The notes under the pieces: model-generated
Databases searched by the model: none
What the model was told of the DNA's origin: nothing
The model's input: only the letters and a program-made list of their open reading frames with translations
NCBI GenBank assembly: GCA_050010255.1
Contig: JBEKLJ010000019.1
Coordinates: forward strand, 1-24,034
Direction: 5' to 3'
From: JBEKLJ01 sp050010255
Lineage (GTDB): Bacteria; Acidobacteriota; Terriglobia; Bryobacterales; Bryobacteraceae
Length of the DNA stretch: 24,034 nt
Position numbers and translations under genes: made by a program
Shown here: in pieces, positions 8,971 through 15,213 of the stretch
Layout: each line of letters starts with the position of its first letter
How positions within the stretch are numbered: the stretch's first letter is position 1

Positions 8971-8984
8971 GATGTAACCATCAT
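8969..8984. promoter_or_regulatory. Putative VapB operator (inverted repeat over the vapB start)
   Basis: A perfect 6-bp inverted repeat, ATGATG-TAAC-CATCAT on the plus strand, overlaps the vapB start codon. A second small palindrome, ATCATGAT, sits at 8966-8973. A -10-like TATGAT lies on the minus strand at 8985-8980, nine bases before the start. This is the layout expected of an autoregulated toxin-antitoxin promoter; binding is inferred. Confidence 0.4.
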
Positions 8985-9024
8985 ACCGCAAGCCTGCCGG
9001 ACGAGCTGCGGACGCCCGTCGGGC

Positions 9025-9067
9025 CGTAATCCGTCCGCAAGCCGGCGCGGCTGCTGTCGTGGCGCGC
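9025..9067 (+). repeat. Dispersed repeat R2, copy A
   Basis: The first 28 bases (9025-9052) match 15058-15085 at 26 of 28 positions, beginning CGTAATCCGTCCG and ending GCCGGCGCGGCT. Both copies then end in TGGCGCGC after a short variable stretch. This copy abuts the right-hand vapBC direct repeat, sharing its GCGCGC. Confidence 0.7.
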
Positions 9068-9082
9068 TACATCGGAAGTTGA
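9062..9082 (+). repeat. Right copy of the direct repeat flanking vapBC
   Basis: A copy of the last six codons and stop of the thiF-like gene (GCGCGCTACATCGGAAG, then TTGA), lying just before the lpxA stop codon. Upstream sequence does not match thiF, so only the extreme 3' end is duplicated. Confidence 0.8.
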
Positions 9083-9090
9083 CCCCGAGG

Positions 9091-9927
9091 CTAGACCAAA
9101 TCCTCAGGTGGCAGGAGCCGATCCTGATCGGCCCCTGCGCCCCCGCGGCAGATGCCGCGCTGGCTGCGGCGGATGAATTCGACCAAATGGCGCGCGTGTT
9201 CCCCGGGCACTTCGGCCTCGATGCGCGCCAGCGCGTCCTGGAGCTTCAATCCCGACCGGTACAGGAGCCGATAGGCTCGCTTGAGCGCGGAGATGTCGAG
9301 CGGCGAGAAGCCCGCTCGCTGGAGGCCCACCAGGTTCAACCCCGTCGGCGCCATCTTGTAGCCCCAGTACAGGAAGTAGGGCGGCACGTCCAGGTTGACG
9401 CGGGACATGCCGCCAATCATCGCCAGGCGGCCGATCTTCGAGTATTGGTGGACGGCCACGCCCCCGGAGACGAACGCCTGGTCTTCGATCTCGACGTGCC
9501 CCGAGATGAGCGCGCAACTGGCCAGCACGATGCCGTTGCCGAGCCGGCAATTGTGCGCGATGTGGCCCGAGGTCATGATGTAGTTGTCGTCGCCGATCTC
9601 CGTGGCCGACTCCGGCTGCGTGCCGCGGGAAATCGTGTAGTGCTCGCGGATCCGGTTGCCGTGGCCTATTCTGAGGTAGCTCCGCTCGCCCGTGAAAGCC
9701 TTGTCCAAGGGGTCGGTGCCGAGGACCGTTCCGGCCGAGATCTGGTTACGGTCGCCCAGCGTGCTCCAGCGCTTCACGTAGACGTAGGGCTCCAGCCGGC
9801 AGAAGGCGCCGATCCGAACGTCGCGCTCGACGACGCAGTACTCGCCGACGACGGTCTGCGGGCCAATACTGGCCCCGGCGTCGATCCGCGCCGTAGCCGC
9901 AATTACGGCCGAGGGGTCGATGGCCAT
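9091..9927 (-). CDS. lpxA: Acyl-ACP--UDP-N-acetylglucosamine O-acyltransferase
   Basis: A 278-residue left-handed beta-helix acyltransferase that starts lipid A synthesis in the cytoplasm by moving a 3-hydroxyacyl chain from ACP to the 3-OH of UDP-GlcNAc. Hexapeptide repeats run through the first 190 residues. The catalytic His is H125 in SGHIAHNC, the same number as in E. coli. Family landmarks include GNRIREHYTISRGT, GGVAVHQYSKIGRLAMIGG and the helical C-terminal start GLNLVGLQRAGFS. The length is close to the usual 255-265, with a slightly longer tail (RGGAGADQDRLLPPEDLV). It is divergent from lpxD, with only 20 bases between start codons. lpxB and fabZ, often neighbours, are absent here. 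Confidence 0.93.
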   Translation of the reverse strand: MAIDPSAVIAATARIDAGASIGPQTVVGEYCVVERDVRIGAFCRLEPYVYVKRWSTLGDRNQISAGTVLGTDPLDKAFTGERSYLRIGHGNRIREHYTISRGTQPESATEIGDDNYIMTSGHIAHNCRLGNGIVLASCALISGHVEIEDQAFVSGGVAVHQYSKIGRLAMIGGMSRVNLDVPPYFLYWGYKMAPTGLNLVGLQRAGFSPLDISALKRAYRLLYRSGLKLQDALARIEAEVPGEHARHLVEFIRRSQRGICRGGAGADQDRLLPPEDLV

Positions 9928-9934
9928 AAACTTG

Positions 9935-9941
9935 TATGATA
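9935..9941. promoter_or_regulatory. Shared symmetric -10 element between lpxA and lpxD
   Basis: TATGATA on plus reads TATCATA on minus. TATGAT (9935-9940) ends seven bases before the lpxD ATG at 9948; TATCAT (9941-9936) ends eight bases before the lpxA ATG at 9927. Both would give leaderless mRNAs from one overlapping box. Neither gene has a Shine-Dalgarno sequence or a clear -35. Confidence 0.5.
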
Positions 9942-9947
9942 AGACCT

Positions 9948-11000
9948 ATGCGCGTCCGAGAGCTGGCCGAGTGGCTCGGCGCCACCTTCGAAGGAGACGG
10001 CGAGAAGGAACTTGTGCGGGCGGCGCCGCTCGACACGGCCGGCGCCGGCGACCTGGCTTTCACCGCCGGCCGCAAAGCGGAGCAGCAGGCGCAGGCCTCG
10101 GCCGCCGGCTGCCTGATCGTCGCTCCTGATTTCCCCAACCCGGGTTTCCGCACCCTCATCCGCGCCCCCGAGCCGCGCACCGCTTTCGCCCGCGCTATTT
10201 CCAGGCTCCACCCGCCGGCCGCCGTTCCGCCCGGCATCGACCCCACCGCCATCGTCGCCCCCACCGCCGAGATCGGCCCCGAAGTCTCGGTCGGACCTTA
10301 CGCCACCATCGGCGAAGCCACCCGCATCGGCGCCCGCTGCCGCATCGGCGTCGGCTGCTCCATCGGCCGCCGTGTTTCGCTCGGCGAGAATTCCTTGCTC
10401 CACGCCAACGTCACCATCTACGACGACTGCGATATCGGCCCCAACGCCATCCTGCACTCCGGCTGCGTCATCGGCGCCGACGGGTTCGGCTTCGTGCTCG
10501 CCGGCGATCATTACGAGAAATTCCCGCAGATCGGCCGGGTGGTGATCGACCGCGACGTGGAGATCGGCGCCAACTCCTGCGTCGATCGCGCCGCCCTCGG
10601 GGTCACCTGGATCGGCGAGGGCACCAAGCTCGACAACATGGTCCACGTGGCCCACAACTGCCGCATCGGCCGCCACGTGGTCATCGCCGCCCAGACCGGC
10701 ATCTCCGGCGGGGTCGTGGTTGAGGATTACGTTGTCATCAGCGGCCAGGTCGGCATTGCCGACAAGGTGCGCATCGAAACCCGCGCCATCCTCGGCGCGC
10801 AGTGCGGCGTGCCCAGCTCGAAAATCATTCGCGCCGGCCAGACGGTCTGGGGCACCCCGGCGCGGCCTATCAAGGAGCACCTCGAGCAGCTCGCCAACCT
10901 CGCCCGCCTGCCCGAGCTGCGCCAGGAATTCGCCGAGCTGCTGCGGCGGGTGGAGGAACTCGAGGAACGTGATCGCCGGCGTGGGGAGCCACAGCCGTAA
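9948..11000 (+). CDS. lpxD: UDP-3-O-acylglucosamine N-acyltransferase
   Basis: A 350-residue enzyme that adds the second, N-linked 3-hydroxyacyl chain in lipid A synthesis. An N-terminal uridine-binding domain (1-97, starting MRVRELAEWLGATFEGDG, with GDLAFTAGRKA) is followed by a hexapeptide-repeat beta-helix (98-320) containing GADGFGFVLAGDHYEKFPQIG and the catalytic His in HVAHNCRIG (H233/H236). The C-terminal helix LPELRQEFAELLRRVEELEE is long and charged. ATG 9948 is chosen because the family begins at this point; ATG 9936 is possible but overlaps the -10 box. The gene is divergent from lpxA, and the two enzymes act at consecutive steps around LpxC. Confidence 0.95.
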   Translation: MRVRELAEWLGATFEGDGEKELVRAAPLDTAGAGDLAFTAGRKAEQQAQASAAGCLIVAPDFPNPGFRTLIRAPEPRTAFARAISRLHPPAAVPPGIDPTAIVAPTAEIGPEVSVGPYATIGEATRIGARCRIGVGCSIGRRVSLGENSLLHANVTIYDDCDIGPNAILHSGCVIGADGFGFVLAGDHYEKFPQIGRVVIDRDVEIGANSCVDRAALGVTWIGEGTKLDNMVHVAHNCRIGRHVVIAAQTGISGGVVVEDYVVISGQVGIADKVRIETRAILGAQCGVPSSKIIRAGQTVWGTPARPIKEHLEQLANLARLPELRQEFAELLRRVEELEERDRRRGEPQP

Positions 11001-11035
11001 GGCCGGCTGGATGCTCTGCGGCCCTCTAGTCGCGC

Positions 11036-11067
11036 GCCGCGGCAGGTTGTTGGCGAGGAATGCAGGC
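11036..11067 (+). repeat. Dispersed repeat R1, copy 1
   Basis: A 32-base unit starting GCCGCGGCAGGTTGTTGG. It differs from copy 3 (16761-16792) at four positions. It lies between the convergent lpxD and kinase-like genes, and its right end with the next two bases (CTA, 11067-11069) forms the kinase-like gene's stop codon. The match with copy 2 extends leftward through CGCGC. Confidence 0.75.
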
Positions 11068-11759
11068 TAGGCCGCCGGGAAAGCCACGACCACGGTTAGG
11101 CTGTGCGGCGGCTCGGAGGCCACCTCGAAGCGCGCGCCGTGCGCTTCGGCGATGCGCCGCGCGCTGGCCAGCGCCAGCCCGGAGCCGGTCGGAAAGCGCG
11201 AGCTAAACGGCTCCAGCAGCGGCTCGACGTCCTCCGGCGCGAAAACCAGCGCGCCCGAAGTGATCTCCAGCAACACCTCGCTGCCGGCCACGCGCGTTTG
11301 GATCGCAATCGAGCGGCCGGGTGCGGAAATGCGGCAGAAGAAACTCATGATGTTGCGCAACAGGTGCTGGATCATTTCCAGGTCGAGCTGCACCAGGGGG
11401 AGCCCGGGCTCGAGCAGCAGCGTGCAACCCGCCCGCCCTTCCGGGCACCATTCCGAGAAGTTTTCCGCCACCGTCTCGGTCAAATCCATCGGGTGCAACT
11501 GCGGCGGGGCCGCCTGCAGAAAGTGGATAGCGTCGGCGAGGATCCACTGAATGTGGCGCACCTCCTCCCGGAGCTTGCCGAGCTGCCGGCGTGCCTTGGC
11601 CTCGGTGCGGGGCAGAACCAGGTCCAGGTAGTGCGCAATCGACTCGACGGTGATCAGCGGCTGCTTGATTTCCTGCGCAATGTGCCGAACAACCGTGGCA
11701 GGGTTGTGCGGCGGCGGCTCGCGTACTCTGGCCGCGGGCGTGACCGAAGCATCAGACAT
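11067..11759 (-). CDS. Histidine-kinase-like protein with degenerate catalytic boxes
   Basis: A 230-residue soluble protein with the layout of a HisKA plus HATPase core and no sensor, membrane or receiver domain. The H-box region is VVRHIAQEIKQPLITVESIA; the canonical pattern is H-E-[IL]-R-N-P-L, and here Q29 takes the phosphoacceptor His position. The N-box keeps one Asn (LLRNIMSFF, N136) but has Phe where the second Asn should be. The Asp-Gly-Gly loop is replaced (EITSGALVFAPEDVEPLLEPF), while the G2 box survives as GSGLALASARRIAEAHGARF. It therefore probably cannot autophosphorylate on His and may be a pseudokinase, a phosphatase or scaffold partner, or a diverged ATPase. It is convergent with lpxD, and no response regulator is adjacent. 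Confidence 0.75.
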   Translation of the reverse strand: MSDASVTPAARVREPPPHNPATVVRHIAQEIKQPLITVESIAHYLDLVLPRTEAKARRQLGKLREEVRHIQWILADAIHFLQAAPPQLHPMDLTETVAENFSEWCPEGRAGCTLLLEPGLPLVQLDLEMIQHLLRNIMSFFCRISAPGRSIAIQTRVAGSEVLLEITSGALVFAPEDVEPLLEPFSSRFPTGSGLALASARRIAEAHGARFEVASEPPHSLTVVVAFPAA

Positions 11760-11779
11760 TCAACCAAACCGTTGCTGGA

Positions 11780-11785
11780 ATTATA
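11780..11785 (-). promoter_or_regulatory. Putative -10 box of the kinase-like gene
   Basis: A perfect TATAAT on the minus strand lies 20 bases before the ATG at 11759. A weak TTGCGC lies 19 bases further upstream. The implied leader is about 14 bases, with no Shine-Dalgarno sequence. Confidence 0.45.
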
Positions 11786-12257
11786 GTAAGTGGAGCGCAT
11801 TTAGGCGCAATTAAAGTTCCTTAACCGTAGCAGTACGCATCACGGGTACGTTAACGGTTAACCTGCGCCGGCCTTCGTGCCGGCATGGGCGCTTCCCGGC
11901 GGCAAGGACGCCGCCGTTCGAGGCTGGAAGCCCGCTCCACCTCGCCCGGTCATGCGGGCTCGCGGCGGATGCCGCATCCTACGACACCGCCCCCGTCGTC
12001 TGAGTTCTGGCCTGCCGCCCGTTCTTGCGGACGGATTGCGGACGCTGGAACGTGGGCTTGCCTGCCAGGGGCCGGTTGCGCTATCTTGTGACAGCACCTA
12101 CGGGATGTTCCAGAAACCTGAGCTACAGTCCGCCGCTCGCCAGACCGCGGAGTCGTGCCGCTGGCTGCCCGCCTGCTCCTTGGAGTTTCCAATCCAAGTG
12201 TGGTCTGATAGGGTAAGCCCATCCTGATGAGCACGCCGACCTTCTTCCAAAGACTGC
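11786..12257. other. Gene-free stretch with several inverted repeats
   Basis: I see no credible gene. The left part is AT-richer and has TTAACCG (11821-11827) facing CGGTTAA (11855-11861), with GTTAAC twice at 11850-11862. A GC-rich middle part has a 7-bp stem CGGCGGC/GCCGCCG (11897-11916, six-base loop) and the palindromic GGATGC-C-GCATCC, and it reads like decayed intergenic repeat sequence. The right part, before infC, has TTGGA (12180-12184), which can pair with either of two adjacent TCCAA copies (12188-12197). The infC promoter must be in here but I cannot place it. Confidence 0.5.
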
Positions 12258-12890
12258 ATGTTTCCTCCTAGACACTTTCCACCCCGTCGACCCAGAATCC
12301 GTGAGAACGTCAACGAGGCCATCCGCGTGCGCGAGGTCCGCGCGGTGTTCCCCGATGGCGTCGAGATCATGCCCACGCAGGCCGCCATCCGCAAGGCGCA
12401 GGAGATGGGGCTCGACCTGATCCTCATAGCTCCCACCGCCGAGCCGCCCGTCGCCAAGGCGATGGACTACGGCCAGTGGCAGTACGAGAACAAGAAGAAG
12501 CAGCAGGAAGCCAAGAAGAAGCAGCACGTCATCCAGGTCAAGGAACTGAAGTTTCGACCCAACACCGACGATCACGATTACGACTTCAAGAAGAACCACG
12601 CCATCCGGTTCTTGCAGGAAGGCAACCGCGTCAAGGCGGTGGTGCAGTTCCGCGGGCGCGAGATCGCCCACGTGGACCTGGGGCAGAAGCTGCTGATGCG
12701 CTTCGCGCAAGACCTGGCGCAGTATGGGCAGATCGAGGGTCAGCCGCGCCTGGAAGGCCGCAGCTTCCACACCATCATCTGCCCGGTGAAAGCCAAGGAC
12801 AAGCCGGCCAAGGCGGCCCGGCCGCCCGCCGGAGCGGCGCCGGGGGGAGGCGGGGGCAGCTCGCAGCCCGCCGGCGGCGCACGCAGCTGA
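12258..12890 (+). CDS. infC: Translation initiation factor IF-3
   Basis: A 210-residue IF-3, which binds the 30S subunit, prevents 50S joining and checks the start codon and initiator tRNA. The N-domain (14-80) has IRENVNEAIRVREVRAV and PPVAKAMDYGQWQYE. The basic linker helix (78-95) is KKKQQEAKKKQHVIQVKELK, and the C-domain (95-178) has DDHDYDFKKNHAIRFLQEG, then KAVVQFRGREIAH. A tail of about 30 residues, rich in Ala, Pro, Gly and Lys, makes it longer than the usual 170-180. ATG 12258 is the only ordinary start in this frame after a TGA at 12228, although no strong Shine-Dalgarno sequence precedes it and a rare start cannot be excluded. In most bacteria rpmI and rplT follow; here a convergent gene does. 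Confidence 0.95.
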   Translation: MFPPRHFPPRRPRIRENVNEAIRVREVRAVFPDGVEIMPTQAAIRKAQEMGLDLILIAPTAEPPVAKAMDYGQWQYENKKKQQEAKKKQHVIQVKELKFRPNTDDHDYDFKKNHAIRFLQEGNRVKAVVQFRGREIAHVDLGQKLLMRFAQDLAQYGQIEGQPRLEGRSFHTIICPVKAKDKPAKAARPPAGAAPGGGGGSSQPAGGARS

Positions 12891-12977
12891 GTTCCCTCGA
12901 CATCAGAGCGGCTGCCTCTGGAACACGCTGCCGCCTCTGCGGCGGAGCCGCGCTGCCGTGCGGTTAGCCCTCAGCAC

Positions 12978-13505
12978 TTAGTAGAACAGGTACTTCTGCC
13001 ACTTCTCGTCGCCGCGCCCCAGCAGGCGCATCAGGTGGCGAGTGGTATGCAGGCTGAAGGGCCGCGGCTGCCGCGCCAGCCTCATGCCCGCCTCCTCCGG
13101 CGTCCGGCTCCCCTTGAGGTTGTTGCAGGAATGGCAGCAGGCCACCAGGTTCTCCCAGGCCGTTTCGCCTTGCTGCGAGCGCGGGATGACGTGATCCAGG
13201 GTCAGCTCACCCGAGGGCAGCGTACGCAGGCAGTACTGGCAGGTGTAACGGTCGCGCATCAGGATGTTCTTCCGCGACAGCGCCCGAGCCTGGTGCGGGA
13301 TGCGCCGGTACTCGAGCAGCCGGATCACCGAAGGCAGCTTCAGCGTGTGGCGGGCGGAGCGCAACAGGATCGAAGAGAACTCCTCCGGGGCGGCGACACC
13401 CTTCAAGACCAGGACCAGCGCGCGCCGCCCCGCGCAGATGTTCACGGGCTCGTAGCTCGCGTTGAGCACCAGCACCGGCTTTTGCAGTCCGTTCCCGCCC
13501 GCCAT
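12978..13505 (-). CDS. HNH endonuclease family protein
   Basis: A 175-residue protein with a C-terminal HNH nuclease domain. The zinc pairs are C89-x-x-C92 (YTCQYC) and C124-x-x-C127 (CCHSC). The core is LTLDHVIPRSQQG with D104-H105, then N119 in WENLVACC and CNNLKGSRTPEEAGM. The N-terminal part (LVLNASYEPVNICAGRRALV) is typical of a widespread chromosomal HNH family found as single genes in many phyla, distinct from intron or phage homing enzymes. Its role in the cell is not known to me; DNA repair or recombination is a guess. Its ATG shares one base with the comF-like stop (TAATG), so the two are translationally coupled, a pairing that hints at DNA processing. Confidence 0.9.
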   Translation of the reverse strand: MAGGNGLQKPVLVLNASYEPVNICAGRRALVLVLKGVAAPEEFSSILLRSARHTLKLPSVIRLLEYRRIPHQARALSRKNILMRDRYTCQYCLRTLPSGELTLDHVIPRSQQGETAWENLVACCHSCNNLKGSRTPEEAGMRLARQPRPFSLHTTRHLMRLLGRGDEKWQKYLFY

Positions 13506-14386
13506 TAGGAAGCTCCCACAGCCGCGGATGGGGCTCGGAACGGCTCGACGCTGGTGCGGCGATCGACTCGCGCCAGCGCCAGCAGCGCCACGTAGCCCGC
13601 GCCGGCGCGCTTCAGGGCCGCCGCGCAGGCGCTCGCCGTCGCGCCGGTCGTCATCACGTCATCGACCAGGAGGATGCGGCGTCCCGCCACCACGCGCCGC
13701 CGCCGCACTCGGAAAGCCCCCGCCACGTTGGCGCGGCGCTCGGCGTTGCTCAGGCCCGCCTGGGCCGAGGTAGCACGCCGGCGGCGCACAGCGTGAAGCA
13801 CCCGCAGGCCATAGCGCCTGGCGGCGGCTTGCGCCAGCAGCGCGGACTGGTTGAAACCGCGCGCCAGCCTCCGGCGCCAGTGCAGCGGCACCGGCACCAC
13901 CGCATCGAACCTCTCCTCGCGCGGAATCGCCTGCGCCAGAAGGTCGCCCAGCGGCCCCGCCAACGGCCGGATGCGCGAGTACTTGAACAAGTGGATCAGC
14001 TCCCTCAGCGTGCCCTCGTAAGCGCCGTAGGAATACGCCGCGTCGAAGCCGCGCGCGCCCAGCCGGCACAGCGCGCAGCGGCCCTGCTCGTCCAGCGGGG
14101 CGCGATTCAGGAAGGGAGTGCGGCAGCTAACGCAGAAGCACGCGGCCGCCAGCGGCTCGGGGGCGCGCAGGCAGGCCCGGCAGACGGGTATTCGCGAGAT
14201 TTGCGCGAGCTTCTGCCCGCAAATCCGGCACTCGTCGGGAAACAGGAGGTTGAAAAGGACCGCGACAGTCTTGTGGAGCGCCGACCCTAGCGCCGGCAGG
14301 AGATCTCCGCTGGAGCCGCTACTGGAGAAGACCCACCTCCAACGCTCCAGTTTACAACAACCCCCGGCAGGGCGACCGTGTACCAT
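13505..14386 (-). CDS. ComF/GntX-type amidophosphoribosyltransferase-like protein
   Basis: Up to 293 residues. An N-terminal zinc-binding part (CRICGQ, CRACL, CVSC, CALC) leads into a phosphoribosyltransferase fold with the PRPP loop RRILLVDDVMTTGATASAC. Family landmarks between them are AYSYGAYEGTLRELIHLFKY and VVPVPLHWRRRLARGFNQS. In naturally transformable bacteria ComF helps single-stranded DNA uptake; in others the homologue is of unclear function. The start is uncertain. ATG 14386 is the last ATG before the domain but lies six bases from a divergent gene, and the domain itself begins near FPDECRICG, so translation may begin further in at a non-standard codon. It is coupled to the HNH gene downstream. 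No other competence genes are in the window. Confidence 0.85.
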   Translation of the reverse strand: MVHGRPAGGCCKLERWRWVFSSSGSSGDLLPALGSALHKTVAVLFNLLFPDECRICGQKLAQISRIPVCRACLRAPEPLAAACFCVSCRTPFLNRAPLDEQGRCALCRLGARGFDAAYSYGAYEGTLRELIHLFKYSRIRPLAGPLGDLLAQAIPREERFDAVVPVPLHWRRRLARGFNQSALLAQAAARRYGLRVLHAVRRRRATSAQAGLSNAERRANVAGAFRVRRRRVVAGRRILLVDDVMTTGATASACAAALKRAGAGYVALLALARVDRRTSVEPFRAPSAAVGAS

Positions 14387-14392
14387 AGATCC

Positions 14393-14674
14393 GTGGCACG
14401 CTTCGGCGATCTGAGCGACACCGACCCGAAGGTGATGGAGCTGTTCATCCGTCTGCACCGGGAGAAGCCGGCCGGTGAGAAGGCGGCGCTTGTATTTGAG
14501 ATGACGGATATGATGCTGGCCTTCGCCAAAGCGGCGATCCGCCAGCAGCACCCCGGCGCCGGCGAACGGGAAATCGTGGCACGGCTTGCCGCACGGCGCC
14601 TGGAACCCGCAACTGTCGCTCGCGCGTATGGATGGGATGTTGAGCATGGGCAGTGGTGTCGGCCCGGCGTTTGA
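14393..14674 (+). CDS. Small conserved-type hypothetical protein
   Basis: About 93 residues from GTG 14393 (GTG 14378 is also possible). It reads ARFGDLSDTDPKVMELFIRL, then EKAALVFEMTDMMLAFAKAA and ends near YGWDVEHGQ. The layout (short D-T-x-P start, a helix with an A-L-V-F-x-M-T core, an A-x-A-A-I-R-x-x-H-P segment and a final helix) resembles a small helical family I have seen as single genes in several soil phyla, sometimes beside nucleotidyltransferase genes. I cannot name a function. It has no signal peptide, membrane segment or Cys cluster. It is divergent from the comF-like gene and convergent with the next small gene, with repeat R1 between. Confidence 0.65.
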   Translation: MARFGDLSDTDPKVMELFIRLHREKPAGEKAALVFEMTDMMLAFAKAAIRQQHPGAGEREIVARLAARRLEPATVARAYGWDVEHGQWCRPGV

Positions 14675-14710
14675 GCGCGTCGTGACCGCCCTGACGCGGC
14701 TCTATCGCGC

Positions 14711-14742
14711 GCCGCAGTAGGTTGTTGGTGAGAAATGCGGGC
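14711..14742 (+). repeat. Dispersed repeat R1, copy 2
   Basis: A 32-base unit starting GCCGCAGTAGGTTGTTGG. It differs from copy 3 (16761-16792) at a single base. It lies between two convergent small genes, a few bases past the stop of the zinc-binding one. Confidence 0.8.
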
Positions 14743-14748
14743 CGGAGG

Positions 14749-14973
14749 TCATTCCTGCGCGGGCATCTGCTGCTCGCTCTCGTGCCAGGCGCTGATCTTC
14801 AAGCGGCGGCAGACCCAGCATAGCTGCTCGGAGGAATTCGGGGCGCACTCAGCACCACACACGGTGCACTTGATCAGCGGCGGCAGCTTGTCGGGGTGGA
14901 CGGACAGCTTGGCCTGGTCGAGGATCTCGCTGGAGATCACCGGCTCCGGTATTGGCATCCGTCTCTTTCTCAT
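14749..14973 (-). CDS. Small putative zinc-ribbon protein
   Basis: A 74-residue protein (82 if it starts at ATG 14997). ATG 14973 is preferred because GAGCGGGG precedes it at a suitable distance. The N-terminus is basic and Pro-rich (MRKRRMPIPEPV). The C-terminal half has CTVCGAEC (C36, C39, C43) and CWVC (C52, C55), an arrangement that could bind one zinc ion. There is no signal peptide or membrane segment. I do not recognise the family; small zinc ribbons of this kind are often nucleic-acid or protein adaptors. Codon use matches its neighbours. Confidence 0.6.
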   Translation of the reverse strand: MRKRRMPIPEPVISSEILDQAKLSVHPDKLPPLIKCTVCGAECAPNSSEQLCWVCRRLKISAWHESEQQMPAQE

Positions 14974-15057
14974 TCGAGCCCCGCTCAGGTTGCCCATCTC
15001 CAATACAGCACAACCGCCCCGCCTACCGCAATCCCGGCGGAAGGGGGTACGGTACTA

Positions 15058-15102
15058 CGTAATCCGTCCGTAGGCCGGCGCGGCTTCCGTTTTGTGGCGC
15101 GC
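15058..15102 (+). repeat. Dispersed repeat R2, copy B
   Basis: Matches copy A at 9025-9067: 26 of the first 28 bases are identical and both end in TGGCGCGC. It lies in the gap between the small zinc-ribbon gene and the 3' end of the sheath gene. Confidence 0.7.
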
Positions 15103-15117
15103 GATTCAGCGTGCAGC

Positions 15118-15160
15118 GTCGGCTTTGCCGTCGTTTGGCATCCGCAGACGGACAGCCGAC
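15118..15160. repeat. Hairpin downstream of the sheath gene
   Basis: GTCGGCT (15118-15124) faces AGCCGAC (15154-15160), with an inner stem CCGTC (15128-15132)/GACGG (15147-15151). It begins about 54 bases past the sheath gene's stop. It has no U-tract, so it may be a 3'-end protecting structure, a Rho-type region or part of repeat R2. Confidence 0.45.
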
Positions 15161-15213
15161 GATCTGGCGCGACGCTTCCCGGCCTTGTCCCCGCACCCGC
15201 GCGCGAGCGCCGC

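Noticed and set aside
11877..12227. Possible small genes in the gap before infC, on either strand
   Set aside because: The translations are Pro/Arg/Gly-rich with no family pattern or ribosome binding site, and overlap hairpin-forming sequence.
12930..12943. GCCGC-CTCT-GCGGC hairpin after infC as a terminator
   Set aside because: Short stem with no T-tract; may help convergent termination, but not enough to annotate.
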